Source: Mesostigma viride
Lineage: Eukaryota; Streptophyta; Mesostigmatophyceae; Mesostigmatales; Mesostigmataceae
DNA: 64,000 nt
Direction of reading: 5' to 3'
NCBI GenBank assembly: GCA_009746045.1
Contig: RPFO01000076.1
Location: 868,114-932,113 of the forward strand
Both the position numbers and the translations under genes were made by a program. The first letter of the stretch is position 1. Every line of letters starts with the position of its first letter. Shown here in pieces: positions 29,785-41,185 of this stretch. A model generated the notes under the pieces. That model saw only the letters and a list, made by a program, of their open reading frames with translations. It ran no database searches and was not told the DNA's origin.

Positions 29785-29907
29785 CTGCGAGCAAACCGAT
29801 CATGTCATCAACGCATGACTAAAATCGAGTTAGTAGAAATCGGACTGCCAACCGTAAAAAATCAAAACACTCGACATACCAGAATTCACTCGCAGATTTT
29901 TTCTTAC

Positions 29908-32498
29908 CCTTTTTGGCCTTTTCCTTCGACCTCTGCTCGCAGGTAGACCCCGTCTGGGGGTGGGGGGCAGGCGCCGGGGCGGGTTTGGCGGGCTCGGCAA
30001 CCTTGGCAGTCTTCGCGGTCTTGGGTAACTTCTTGGAAGCAACGCGCTCCTTTCCCCTGTCCTCCTCCTCTCCGCCGCCATCCTCCTCCTCCTTCTCCTC
30101 CTCATCGTCCGAATCTGAAAGCACAACTGCTTTTCGACGCCGTTTCTGAGGCAGGGCAGGTTTGGCAGCCTTCCCCACCTTGGCCGATTTCTTGGAAGCA
30201 ACGTGCTCCGCAGCCTTCCCACCCTTGGCGGATTTCTTGGTAGCAACGTGCTGCTCCTCCTCCTCCTCCTCCTCCTCCTCCTCCTCCTCCTCCTCCTCGA
30301 TCCTCCTCCTCCCCCTCCTCCTCCTCCTCCTCCTCCTCCTCCTCCGCCTCATCATCTGCGTCATCGTCCGAATCAGCCAGTGCCACAGGTGGCTTACGAA
30401 GCTGCTTCTTCGGTACCTGAGAAATGGGCTGAGTCGGCGGGGGAACCCGAAGCTGCTTCTTCGGTACCTGAGAAATGGGCTGAGTCGGCGGGGGAACCCG
30501 AAGCGGCTTCGTCGGTACCTGAGAACTGGGCAGAGGCGCCGGGGTGGGCAGAGTCGGCGGGGGAACCCGAAGCTGCTTCTTCGGAGCCTGAAAAACGGGC
30601 TGCGGCGCGGCAGGCTTGGAAGGCCCACCTCCATCATCCTCAGCAAGTGACACGACTGCCCGGCGTTGAGTCACTTGAGAAGCGGGCTTCTTCGCCGCAG
30701 GCGGATCCGCATCACCTTCAGGCCCCGTCATCTGTTCGGCCTGCTGCGTTCTCACCTCGACGGGGGTCTCTCCGCGAGTAGACCCTCCTGCCGGACCTCC
30801 ATCCCCTCCATCCCCTCCCTCCAACAACTGTTGGTCATCCCTCTCCACCACGGCCGACGAAGGACCCCCGGCTTCGTGGGAAGCTTTTCGCTTCTTCGCC
30901 CTTCCGAGCCTAGTCCCCCCATCACCTTCCCCCTGTTCAAGCCGCTCCCACAATTCACTCCCATTCCCGATCCTTTCCACTATCTCTTGAAAACCCTTAA
31001 TCTCCGGCCCGGTACCAAACACGATCACCATCGGTTCGAACCTGGAGAAAAACTCTTGGGCGCAAGCCTTCAGCACATTATCGTAGATCCCGCCCGGTTC
31101 GGGAATGTACGAGGCTGGCGGGCAAGGACCGTACGACCACCACCCTCTCTGAAAGTTACTCCACTTATCACCCCAAATGTTCGCCAAGTTCAGCAGGCTC
31201 AGGCACGGAAGGGACCTGCCCAAGGGAAAGGGGTGGGCTGAAGCTGAGGCAACCTCGCCTGCCACCTGCTTGACGAGCGACTTGTCATCATCATCACCGT
31301 CTAGTTCCTGACAGCAAAACCAGACCCGGCGACGGCCCCAGTCGATACTCTGCCACTTATACACAACGTCCCACTCCTCCTCCTCCTTCTTCTCCTCCTC
31401 CTTCTTCTCCTCCGTCTCCTTCCCCTTCCCCTTCCCCTTCCCCTTCTCCAGCCCCTTCACCGGCCCCTTCATCGCCGCCTCCTTCACCCCCCCTTCGAGT
31501 AATCCAACTTTTTTAGCGTACTTCCTGAACGCTTCCGGAGCCAAAAGTGCCAAACCCACCGTCTTGTCCTCGCTCTCTTTTAGCAGAATCTCCTGAAAGT
31601 CGATCTTGCCACTCATGAGATCCTTTCTCGGCATCCTCAGATGTGCGGCGTGTTTTTTGGCTTTAAGAAGGTAGGCGATGTTCCTCGTTATGATGACGGC
31701 CACATCCCGAAATTCCCGGTATCTGGCCACAATCTCCTGCCTGCCGACCGGCCGAGGGAGAGGATGGAGATTGAAGACGAGTTCGAAAATATGAGACGCC
31801 ACAAACTCCTTGCCCTTTGCGTCCTTGCATTGCGCTTCCAGCGTCACATCCTCCTTGAATCTGGCGCAAATGGTCAGCCGCAGGCACTCCAGCACATCCT
31901 TGGCGAACTCCACCAACTTGGTGAGCTTTTCCGGTCCAACCTGGCAGCTCATGATGCAATCGATCACGGCGTCCATCATAGGAAGGCTGGCCAAGTTCCT
32001 GAAAGCGGTCCAAGAGACCTTCTGGCCTTTCTTCTCCCCCTTTGCATTCGCGAATTTGCACCTTTGCATCATCACCTCCTCAGGCGCGGGTTTCGTTGAG
32101 GCAGGATCATCAGTCTGCTCCTGTGTCAGACGGAGAAACGTGTTGGCCAGCGTGCGACTGTAAGCGGAATGCACTGAAGCAATGCTGTGGGCCGGTTTTT
32201 TCTTTCCTTCTGCTTCCTCCTCGTGTACATCCACCGCTGCCGGCTCCACATTCCCTTCCCTTCCCCCCGCTTGCCGCATAGCCGGGAGGATGTACGTGAG
32301 CAGATTGGTATAGTGGCCATCCGCAACATAGTGGCCCTTCCCACGCGTGACTTTGCCGTATAGTAGATATAGCTTGTTGTAGTTCCACACGTCAAACAAC
32401 GCCTGGCCCAGCGTACGATCCGCCACGGCTAAGTCCTCCGAATGCGCCCCCTTCTTGGCGATGTCGAACAGCTTCTCCAGCTTGCCGGTCAGCACCGC
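29908..32498 (-). CDS. exon 10 of the large unknown gene
   Basis: Starts after GATGTCGCAG with AVLTGKLEKLFDIAKK, phase 0. About 520 residues of mixed alpha/beta sequence (LFDVWNYNKLYLLYGKVTRG; MVIVFGTGPEIKGFQEIVERIG) are followed by repeated segments with the motif KQLRVPPPTQP/ SQVPKKQLR (four copies), an aspartate/glutamate run encoded by a GAG/GGA microsatellite (about 30250-30350), and a Lys/Ser/Ala segment (VASKKSAKVGKA twice). The exon length is one base off the expected phase, so the frame slips in the microsatellite. Nuclear or chromatin roles would fit the composition, but this is only inference. Confidence 0.55.
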
Positions 32499-32519
32499 CT
32501 GCGACATCAATTAACATCG

Positions 32520-32753
32520 AGCAGGCAACGACAAAACTCAGCCATAAAAGGCGAGGGGTATAGCTGCGGATAGACCCTAACAAAATTCGAAAAAGAAACG
32601 GCCGACAATACGCAACGAAAATTCCAACAAAAAAAAGGAGAGGGTCTAGCTGCAGCGAGACCCTCGCAAAAAACTTGAAGCGCACACAAAAAATCACCAC
32701 GAAAATTCCGAGGGTCTACCCGCAGCTAGACCCTGCCAAAATAGATAGCTTAC
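32520..32753 (-). other. intron 9 with three copies of the GGGTCT palindrome
   Basis: Donor GTAAGC after GAAGAT (32754), acceptor TGTCGCAG at 32499. Three imperfect palindromes of the form GGGTCT-N-GCAGC-N-AGACCC lie at about 32551-32577, 32641-32663 and 32710-32734, the last only ~20 nt after the donor. The full intron is 32753-32499. Confidence 0.6.
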
Positions 32754-32763
32754 ATCTTCTTTA

Positions 32764-33264
32764 AGTTGAGATTGAGAATGATGTTTGCAAGAATGCGGCC
32801 CTAGATGCCTGGGTTTATTATCAATTTATATGTTTACAAGTCATGTGTGCAACCCCAAGATTGCGATAGGCCTTATCGACATTGCACCAATCACATCTCA
32901 TGTGCATTTGCGATTTCCAAGAGGCACACTGAACTAGCGTTATGCCAGCGTTGCACAATGCTTCTAGACGCTTCTAGAACCATTTACAAATATCCATTAG
33001 CAGGGAATATTGCCGTATTTTTCTGCCCGCTGAAGGGGTGTTTTATCTCATCAATCCTTGGCACGACTTCAACAGCCTGACCGACAGTCAGTGCTCGACA
33101 GTCAGCGTGACCACTAATTATAATGCATCAACGTGGCTATACTGCCACCATGGTCATGCACACAAGCTGTGTGCAGCAATTGTGAGTATTGTTTCACAGA
33201 TTTACATTCCATTATGCATACACCAGTTTATACACGCATTTCGGTCATGCAACAGATTGCAACT
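32764..33264 (-). repeat. Copia-B 3' LTR
   Basis: 501 bp, nearly identical to 39327-39827. The stretch 33265-33484 to the pol stop is untranslated and holds the polypurine tract at about 33265-33285. Confidence 0.92.
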
Positions 33265-33484
33265 CCAGCCCTTTCTTTTTTCATGTGGCAATCGGACTGC
33301 GTACTCAAATCTGTAAGAACTACGGCCGCGCAGGCCTTGCCATCATGAACGCACCTTAGGCCCCACATGGTTTTTTTGGAGGGTAATCCCCAGCCAAACA
33401 AATTACACCATAGCATCGCTACCGGGAAAACCTACCAAGGTAAAACCCGAGTCAAGGGGCCATTCACACTCCACGACATCTCAA

Positions 33485-35874
33485 CTAGTGCCGTGGCTGA
33501 CCCAGCGACATATTGTCCATTTGGTGCCTAAGAAGAGTATACTGTGCCTTGGCGGAGCTATAGAGCTTGGTAAGAGCATCCGAGCAATTCTGGTCGCCTG
33601 CCACGTGCTCGGTATGGAGCGCATCAGAAAATTCCTTCACCCGGAGGAAGTCAAGGTCTCTCGTGCGAGCGTAGGGGTTCTCAATGAAGTCCACCAGCGC
33701 TTGGGTGTCGGTGCGCATGACGCGATCGATGCGTGTGGTGAGACCGCCCAGCTTGAGGATCCAGCAGAGTAGCGCGTGGAAATACGCGAGCTCACTTGCA
33801 GCCTCGCAGTACGCACGCGCCTCGGCGGTGTCCGACCCCACATATACACACGGCGGTGCATGGAGACGTGAGAACCACGCAAAGATGGAGGATGGCGCAG
33901 ATTGTTCAGCGTTTGAGATATAGCTAACAGCCGCACACCTACCACGCATCTTGGTGAGCACCCGCGCATCCAAAGAAGTGTCACAATAAGCCCCTAGCTC
34001 GATGGGCTTGTCCCAGTCAACACCCTGCAGGACCAACCCCGGTGAGGCCTGCACATACTCAGCTACAACCGGGCGGGCCAACAAGCAGAGAACATCGTCT
34101 GTCAACCGACTAAGGACAGCCAAGTCAGGGCTCGTGGTACACGCAAGCCAATTGAGTTTGCCACGCAGCGCACCACACTCAGAGGGAAGAATAGGCCCAG
34201 TGCGGGCCATGACCTCCTTGACCAGGTCGGGGACATAGCTACCCTTAGGATGCAGCAACATGACCCACTGCCCTTGCTCATCGTGATCGAGAATAGTGTC
34301 CATGCCCATGAAGGGCACGATCTTGCCCGGCTCCCTAAAGACGAGCTTGCCCACAGGGTACACTGAGTGCACGAGCGAATGGAACCACACAATCCACTCC
34401 CGTGGCCCCAGGCAGTCACAGTCATCGGCATGCACGAAAACAAACACGAGCTCCCCCTTCCAGACACCAACAAACAAGGAGGGGTCCAGGTCGCTGTACA
34501 TCATGCGTGCGCGGTTAAGTAGAAGGCGCTCTAAACTCTTGCGCCACGCCCGCGGCCCGGCCACGGTCCCATCCACAGCCTTCACCAACCTCATGAACTT
34601 CTTGCCCACAATAGGTTCCCACATCTTGGGTGTCCTAACATACAGCGGTGTGGTGCCCTCCCACAATTTAGCCGTCTCATCTGAATCCCCGTTAAGGAAG
34701 GCCTTAGAAAAATCCAACACCGCGGAGCCATGCGGCAAGCCTTTGTTGAGGCGCCCGAGATGAAAGCACACTAACAATCGCCAAGTGTCTTTATTTAAGC
34801 CCGGGGCAGTCAGGGCTGAGGAGGGCAGGTCAGAAGATCCAGAAAATTCTAGCACCACAGGTCTAGCAAACTCTACTTTCCTGTCAGTGCCGGGAACCGG
34901 CTTCATCTGGAAGGTCCATTTGAAACGAAGCAACCGGCCATCCCTTGGGACTAGGTCCACTGGCTCTACACAACCCAGTCCTAACCATCGTTCCCCTGCA
35001 GCCAGCATAGCCCCTTGGGTATTGTCTAGCCCTTCCTCGGTTGAGACGTGCCTGGCAACATCATGGAAGGACATGGGGCTTTCAGTGGCAACATCGTGGA
35101 AGCTAATCCCCAAACTGTCAGGGGTGAGGGCTTTAGGGGTGAGAAGATCGCGTGCAGGAGGCAATTCAGAATCCTTGTACTCTACCCCTTTCATGGCAGC
35201 CACCATAGGCAATGAGAGCCCCCGAGCAGCGACATCGAGGGAAAAATTATGCAATCGCATGCAGCCAAACCCCGCTCGGGACAGCTGTGTGCTGCTCACT
35301 GTAACCCCGGGTAGCGTCAAGAACGGCTGCCCTAATAAGGCGGGCCCATCATACCCCTCTACCACACACATGGGCGTGTCTGCGCCGAGTATGGTTAAGG
35401 GAAATTCCCCCAGGACCTTGTAGGACCCTGACCTAGCAAAATCAGTGACCTGCTGAGTCCAATGAGAGGGCAGCAAAGGAAAGTCTACACAATTGGCCCC
35501 GATAATAGAGACCTGGGCCTGGGGATCAATGAGGAGCCCACAATTCAGCGCCCTAGCGGTTAACAAGGAAGAGATGACTGCAGTGCTCGGGCCCAGCTGA
35601 GGGGGGGCGCCTGCAGTCTGTGGTGGGCGGCGAAGGGAGCCTAACCCCATGTTATTGTCCCGGCGCAGCCCTAGAACAATCTTGCTGAGCAACCCACCAC
35701 CCCGGCGAGGCTGACTAACGGCAGCCGGACCCTGGCTAACGGCAGGGGTAATGCCCTCCCTACTACCCTCGCGCAGGTCAGCAGGGGGCTCGCGAGCTAA
35801 GCTCTGCACATCTGCAGCAAGTGCCACCAGATCACCGTCCTCCTCAACATGCTCATCGTCCTCTACCTCCCGAG
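33485..35874 (-). CDS. Pol of Copia-B, C-terminal part: protease-like - RT - RNase H
   Basis: Follows from the integrase part at 37173 once the hAT-like element is removed (reading ...SAEARE|VEDDEHVEEDG). Protease-like domain LLIDPQAQVSIIG near 35515 and GPALLGQPFLTLPG near 35320. RT: VLDFSKAFLNGD near 34715 and FVHADDCDCLG near 34425, so the catalytic box is HADD. RNase H: LGAYCDTSLDARV near 33980, SSDTAEARAYCE-like near 33825, DQNCSDALTK near 33560. Ends at the stop 33485. The open frame extends a little into the hAT-like element (to 36028) by chance. Confidence 0.82.
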
Positions 35875-37172
35875 CAGTGTACAGCCATACGCAATACGCA
35901 ACCATACGGGGCCCATGGGTATGGTGTATAATACGCCATACGGGGTATAATACGCAAATCATACGGGGACTCTTGAAAATGCTGTTTTTTGCATGGTTCA
36001 GGGGGTTCTTCAACATTTCCATCATCACATAATATTGCCGTGGTGCACATCATCACATAATATTGCCGTTGCCGTCGCTGCATGCCTACAAATACAAACA
36101 TTGTACATCTGTTGTTATTAATAATGTCTGTAAATAGCACACGGTCAGTCGGCCAACTTGCCAAAAGTAATAAGACATTGTGCCAGAAACAGACATCTTG
36201 CCTACTCGTGGAAGGCCACCATGCAATATTGATCACGAAGCAAGAATCCATACGGGCTGCCAACAATGTGGCTAGCGTGCAGGATACCATGCATGCCAGC
36301 AACCCGACCCAGCTTCCCTAAACCATTAACACATATGGTACGGTGGCTGGCTAGCAGCAGCCTGCATGGCTAAATAAGGCATTTATGTGCATCGCGAGCC
36401 ACACCAAATACCCCGCAGCCTGCGACGTAATGCCTCCGGCGGCCTCTTGCACTCGCTCACTCTTGCCTCCTTCGCGTACGTAGCGCCCATGATATGGCGG
36501 GTGCTAGCCTTGCTCGGGTGGTAGAACCCGAGAATTCTGCATCCAAAAGTGTGCACGTCACTTAGCTTGTAGTTACCTGTCGGCTGCCCTTTCTTGTTGA
36601 GAGTCTGTTCTTTCACGATGTGTGTCCAGACAGTCTTGAATACGGCCTGCATCTCGTCGGCCCAGTCATCATCGTGTTCCATAGACCCACACCATCACCG
36701 TCGCTAGCCATGGTGCCTGGATGTCAATTGTGCTACGATTAAATGTTAGGTGCCAGATGCGCGCCCTTGTTGGCAGACAACATAACTTCGTCACCTAATT
36801 TCCTCGTCCTTCGTCTCCTAGACCCTAGTCCGACACGCAGCAATCTGCAGCAATGCACGTACAGTCGTACATGCACGGCCAGCTTGGCACCTGCGTGTCG
36901 TTTATTGGTCGCGGAGTTCCAGGTCGCCTAGATACAGTCTAGTTCCGGCTCCACGTGCCGTCCAAAATGATGCCAGAAGCTACTTCGAACGCGGTTCATA
37001 CGCAAAAAATACGCAAAAAATACGCAAAAAATACGCAAAAAATACGCAATACGCTAAAAATACGCGAAAAATACGCAGTGCGTATTTTTTTTCCCATTTT
37101 CATACGGAAATCTTGCGTATGGCGTATAATACGCGCCATACGGCGTATTATACGCCGTATGGCTGTTCACTG
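35875..37172. mobile_element. hAT-like non-autonomous transposon in Copia-B pol
   Basis: 1,298 bp. Eight-base target duplication CTCCCGAG at 35867-35874 and 37173-37180. Terminal inverted repeats CAGTGTACAGCCATACG and CAGTGAACAGCCATACG (16 of 17). CAGTG ends and 8-bp duplications are the hallmarks of hAT. Subterminal zones hold many GTATAATACGCC / TACGCAAAAAA copies (35890-35960; 37000-37160), likely transposase binding sites. No hAT transposase domain is seen. Confidence 0.85.
36383..36682 (-). CDS. small ORF inside the hAT-like element, unknown
   Basis: 99 residues starting MEHDDDWADEMQAVFKTVW, with a GCRILGFYHPSKASTRHIMG segment and a basic Arg-rich end. It is the only substantial ORF of the element in this position. 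It could be a captured host exon or chance. No similarity recognised. Confidence 0.3.
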   Translation of the reverse strand: MEHDDDWADEMQAVFKTVWTHIVKEQTLNKKGQPTGNYKLSDVHTFGCRILGFYHPSKASTRHIMGATYAKEARVSECKRPPEALRRRLRGIWCGSRCT

Positions 37173-38369
37173 CTCCCGAGCTTCGGCAGACATTTGCATA
37201 GGGTCAGAGGCAGGCATGGGTAAAAGAGGGGCAATCACGTCACCTGGTGGAGGCCGCAAGAAGTTGTCCGCGTCCTCGTAGTAGTGCAGAAGGCGCTCCC
37301 ACGCACTTGTGTTCGGTTGATAGTGCTTGAGCTTGCTCCACGGGATGTGGTGTTGCTTGTCCTGCAAGGAAACAACGGCCTTGCGCACACTCCCATCCAC
37401 GGACACTACCGTGGCTGGACCATTCCACTGTCCCCTCTTTCCAAAGGGGCCCTCTTTATGCACCCAAACCAGGTCTCCTACACTAAAGGCGGTAACCGGC
37501 CTACGTGTATCCCTTCGTACCAGGTTGGCAAATCTACCCTGCAAATGGCGTGCCCACTCCTCTTCTATCTCTGGTGGGTAGTGGCCGTGCTGCAATCCCT
37601 CAGCTGTTATCACCACATTGCGAGAAGGAATGGACAACAACACACGCCGATTAAGGCATGCACAAATCCGCAACGCCCACATGAGGCGGGCTGCGTATGC
37701 TGAAAGGGATGCATCACCTTGTCTCCGTGCAGCTTGCTTGAATTCTTGCACGGCACGCTCCACTATACCCTGACCAGTGTGGTCCTCACGCCCAACTGTC
37801 TTGAGGCATTCAAATCCAGGCTGGCCCTCTAGACACGCGAACTGCCTGTCCATCTGTATTGACTCGAGTGGTGAGAAAAAGGACGAAGAGACATCAATGG
37901 CTTCTGCCAGGTCGGCGGCTTCCATATGACGCAAAGGAACTACAGCTACGTTGTGAGCATATCTATCTATTGCAATAAAGTATGGCATGTGTGCCCAGAA
38001 CAGCACATCACCTACGATTTCCCCCTTTCTCGCAGGTGGATGCTTTACATGGTGGCGAGGAGGCTTGGGGCCCGACGATTGACATTGTAGACAATTTTCG
38101 TAACACTCACGACATGCTTCCAGCATTGGCGCCCCACCAAAAGCCCTAGCAAACTTGTAAGCGTTTGTTCCATGGCGAAAGAAGATGTGAAACCGAGACG
38201 CACAAGCATACTTGAAAATTGGATCTGTAATGATCAAGTTTGATATTGCCTTAACATCCGCAGCATCGGCCATAAAACTGCCTACATCGTCTACTGCCAG
38301 GAGCCTCCTATGCTCCATAGCGCTGTCCTGCCCTGGGGCCTTCAGTTTTCCTGAGCATTGCGCACCCAC
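37173..38369 (-). CDS. Pol of Copia-B, N-terminal part: integrase
   Basis: About 400 residues. A possible first ATG gives MEHRRLLAVDDVGSF; the frame is open a little further up. Zinc-binding region FFRHGTNAYKF ... CRECYENCLQC about residues 60-97; catalytic D (VGDVLFWAHM) about 120, D (IQMDRQF) about 175, E (GQGIVERAVQEFK) about 207. C-terminal SH3/GPF-like module (FSVGDLVWVHKEGPFGKRG ... IPWSKLKHYQP) about 295-350. Integrates the cDNA in the nucleus with a 5-bp duplication. It continues in frame at 35874 after the hAT-like element. Confidence 0.82.
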
Positions 38370-38384
38370 GTGAACCGCTGGCGC

Positions 38385-39302
38385 CTAATAGGCCCAGCCT
38401 TGCCAACATTGTCCGCCTGGTTGGCAGCAGTCCGCGACTTGCAAAACCGGGCCTTGTGCCCTGGCTTGTGGCACTTGCCACACAGGTTCGTCCCCAACGG
38501 GAAACTTAGCCTTGTTGGCCTTGCAGGTCTCGCGGGTGTGACCAGTCCCCTGGCAGCGAGGACACTTCAGGCGCCCGTCACCGGCGCCAAAAACGGCCCT
38601 GATGGCAGGGCCATCGGCATTGACTGCTGGCGTCGGCTTCACGGCACCCTTGCCGGCCAGCTCCTGAGCAGCGCCACGGAGCGCCATGATCTCGCGGATG
38701 CAGGCGAAAGCAGCAGCCTTGCTCGCCAGCTTCTCCTTGGTCAGGACGGACGCCAGACTCTGCACGGTGCTTTCTGACATAGCACCGCTGCCAAGGGCCT
38801 TGCCCAAGAACAGGACCACCGAAAAATCATCAGCAAATTTTAGATTGGTTTCTTCTAGCATCCGCTCGAAGGCCAGCGTGGCCTTGGCAGTGTCACCGGA
38901 CACTTCGAACGTCAGAATCTGCATGACGTCCTTGATGGACTTCACCAGCCCTGTCGGCGCGAGAAGCTCAGTGAGCCGCTCAAGGAACTGATTCCAGTCC
39001 CATGCCTTCTCCTGGGCGATCCGAATCAGGTCCCGCACCGCCTGCGGCCCTTTGCTGGCCAGTGGAGCCCCCCGCAAGATCCGAAAAATCTGCACGGGAG
39101 TCTTCACTACCGTGCGGACTTTCTCCTCCCAGGCCTTGATTGCCCAGACAAAGTCACGGTTTTCCTTGTCCGTAGCCTTGTCGGCCAACGGCTCTGGCAG
39201 CATGCGAACCACCAGTTCGTGCTGTCGCAGCTCCTTGTAAGCATCGGCACCATCGCCAGTCAACTGAATGGCGTCCGTGTCGGAACGGGAGCCGCGAGCC
39301 AT
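38385..39302 (-). CDS. Gag of Copia-B with zinc knuckles
   Basis: ATG at 39302 (MARGSRSDTDAIQLTGDG). Helical Copia Gag core (VVKTPVQIFRILRG, WDWNQFLERLTELLAP), one knuckle CPRCQGTGHTRETC near 38535. A second knuckle CGKCHKPGHKARFC is encoded in the next frame right after the run GTTGGGGACGAAC near 38495. Either a programmed frameshift near that G run makes the longer Gag, or a one-base indel arose. Pol (GTG/ATG region near 38369) lies in a third frame. Confidence 0.78.
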   Translation of the reverse strand: MARGSRSDTDAIQLTGDGADAYKELRQHELVVRMLPEPLADKATDKENRDFVWAIKAWEEKVRTVVKTPVQIFRILRGAPLASKGPQAVRDLIRIAQEKAWDWNQFLERLTELLAPTGLVKSIKDVMQILTFEVSGDTAKATLAFERMLEETNLKFADDFSVVLFLGKALGSGAMSESTVQSLASVLTKEKLASKAAAFACIREIMALRGAAQELAGKGAVKPTPAVNADGPAIRAVFGAGDGRLKCPRCQGTGHTRETCKANKAKFPVGDEPVWQVPQARAQGPVLQVADCCQPGGQCWQGWAY

Positions 39303-39326
39303 TGTAAATAGCAGCTTTTGAGTACG

Positions 39327-39827
39327 AGTTGAGATTGAGAATGATGTTTGCAAGAATGCGGCCCTAGATGCCTGGGTTTATTATCAATTTATATGTTTAC
39401 AAGTCATGTGTGCAACCCCAAGATTGCGATAGGCCTTATCGACATTGCACCAATCACATCTCATGTGCATTTGCGATTTCCAAGAGGCACACTGAACTAG
39501 CGTTACGCCAGCGTTGCACAATGCTTCTAGACGCTTCTAGAACCATTTACAAATATCCATTAGCAGGGAATATTGCCGTATTTTTCTGCCCGCTGAAGGG
39601 GTGTTGTATCTCATCAATCCTTGGCACGACTTCAACAGCCTGACCGACAGTCAGTGCTCGACAGTCAGCGTGACCACTAATTATAATGCATCAACGTGGC
39701 TATACTGCCACCATGGTCATGCACACAAGCTGTGTGCAGCAATTGTGAGTATTGTTTCACAGATTTACATTCCATTATGCATACACCAGTTTATACACGC
39801 ATTTCGGTCATGCAACAGATTGCAACT
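39327..39827 (-). repeat. Copia-B 5' LTR
   Basis: 501 bp; the primer site CGTACTCAAAAGC follows at 39326-39314 on the minus strand. Confidence 0.92.
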
Positions 39828-39960
39828 CTTCAGGCTTAGGTAGATTTCGCTGCTCACTCCACGACGGGAGGAGGTCGCCACCCTTCAGAAGAATGACATT
39901 CGTACCCATGTAACCACCACGGAATTTCCACAACAGGTCCTGGAATGCGTGCTCCGCCTC
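39828..39960 (-). CDS. exon 9 of the large unknown gene (main piece)
   Basis: Begins after CTCCTAACTAAG (branch-like CTAAC next to the acceptor) and reads EAEHAFQDLLWKFRGGYMG ... NLPKPEE; five more bases lie at 32758-32754 beyond Copia-B. Together 138 nt, phase 0 to phase 0. The intron before it would be 61 nt (40021-39961). Confidence 0.6.
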
Positions 39961-40021
39961 CTTAGTTAGGAGTCTTTGCGAAATTGGACTCCGCCCCACC
40001 CTCGCACATCAGTGCCCGAAC

Positions 40022-40996
40022 CTCTCCCCACCCGCCATCCTGGCCCCTGAGAAACGCCTTCAACCCCTTGAAGTAGTGGTTCCCATCCACCACCACGTAC
40101 CGGAGAACCAGATACGGTACCGGTACCCGTTCCTCAAAAAATTTCGGATCGTAGTGCTTCATCGCAGTAGTGCACAGCAGGTTGAAAACATCCCGAGTGC
40201 TGTGGATGTCCTGAGGCAAAACTGCTTCCACTTCGTCCACCTTGGCGTAGGTACGCCACTCAAGTCCTCTCGCGAGGAAAGAGGAGGTGGACTCCGTGTT
40301 AAGCCACACGTCGACTTCGATATCCGAAAGGGGCCGGAAGTACCTGGAGCCCACATCCTCCGGGTCAATGTTGGCGCCGTGGTGAATCTTCAACCACTTG
40401 ACGAAATCCGGCATGCACAAGATTTGCTTCTCGAACAGGTCAGGTTGAGATTCGGCAAGCGCCTGAAAAGGGAACTGCCAGACCGGGACCACAACCTTGA
40501 AGTGCAAGCTGTTGTTGTCCCGCGCATTTAGGAGAATGCGGCCGTTCTCCTTAATGGTTTCAAGGTTCAAACGCCGCTGCCTCAAAGCCTCTGGCAAAAT
40601 AAGCGCGTTGACCGTGTTGATCCGCATACTGAAACATCCGGTCTGCTTAAAATTGGCCGGCCGAATCCAACGCGTTTCCCTGAGAGCATTGGCCTTCCGG
40701 ATATTCTGGTCCCTGACCTCCTTGTTCGAGTCGACCTTTTTCGAAGGCTTCCATCTGTCAATGATAGGGTCGGTGTCCGGGTTCTCACTGCTCGTGAGCA
40801 CCCCCTCCTTAAACAGCTTGTTGAGTGACCGGAGCAGCTCAAGAAAGGGGGAGAACTCGGGCCAGTTTGGCAGGTCATCGACGTCCGCCATCCGCCTACC
40901 CGAGCAGTACTTGAGCATATCCTTCACCAGCGCGAACACGGCGTCATGACCAGGTAACTTCTTCTCCACCGTGGCGTCTTCGTCCCCCCCGTCATC
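40022..40996 (-). CDS. exon 8 of the large unknown gene
   Basis: 975 nt, 325 codons without a stop, acceptor TTTTTTACTTCAG at 40997, start DDGGDEDATVEKKLPG. Contains CFSMRINTVNALILPEALRQRR, a strand-helix region VVVPVWQFPFQALAE, and VPVPYLVLRYVVVDGNHYF. Looks like a folded enzyme or binding domain, but I cannot name it. Confidence 0.65.
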
Positions 40997-41185
40997 CTGA
41001 AGTAAAAAATTGAAAAGGACCGCAGGATTCGCTCAAGTCAGTAATATTTAGGCCGACCACGACATCCTGTTCAGGGACGAACAAAGCTCTGTTGGAATAA
41101 TACCTTACTGACACTGAACACCAAGTCTCGCAGCCAGTAAGCGTCTACCCGCAGCGAGAGGTCTAAATTTTCACAACAATCGTAC

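Larger units (their letters stand above)
32764..39827 (-). mobile_element. Copia-B: young Copia-type retrotransposon in exon 9
   Basis: 7.06 kb on the minus strand. LTRs 39327-39827 and 32764-33264 are both 501 bp, start AGTTGCAATCTG and end CTCAACT in element orientation, and differ at only two bases that I noticed. Target duplication is CTTTA (32759-32763) / CTTCA (39828-39832), one mismatch. Order: LTR, CGTACTCAAAAGC primer site, gag, pol, polypurine tract GAAAAAAGAAAGGGCTGG, LTR. A 1,298-bp hAT-like element splits pol between integrase and the protease-like domain; without it the frame is continuous. Confidence 0.88.

Noticed and set aside
30162..30781. Poly-Leu, poly-Ser or poly-Pro ORFs on the plus strand
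   Set aside because: Antisense of the GAG/GGA microsatellite of exon 10; the minus frame has the consistent coding content.
36383..36682. hAT transposase in the 1.3-kb element
   Set aside because: The 99-residue ORF has none of the hAT landmarks (BED finger, RNase H-like Asp residues, dimerisation domain).
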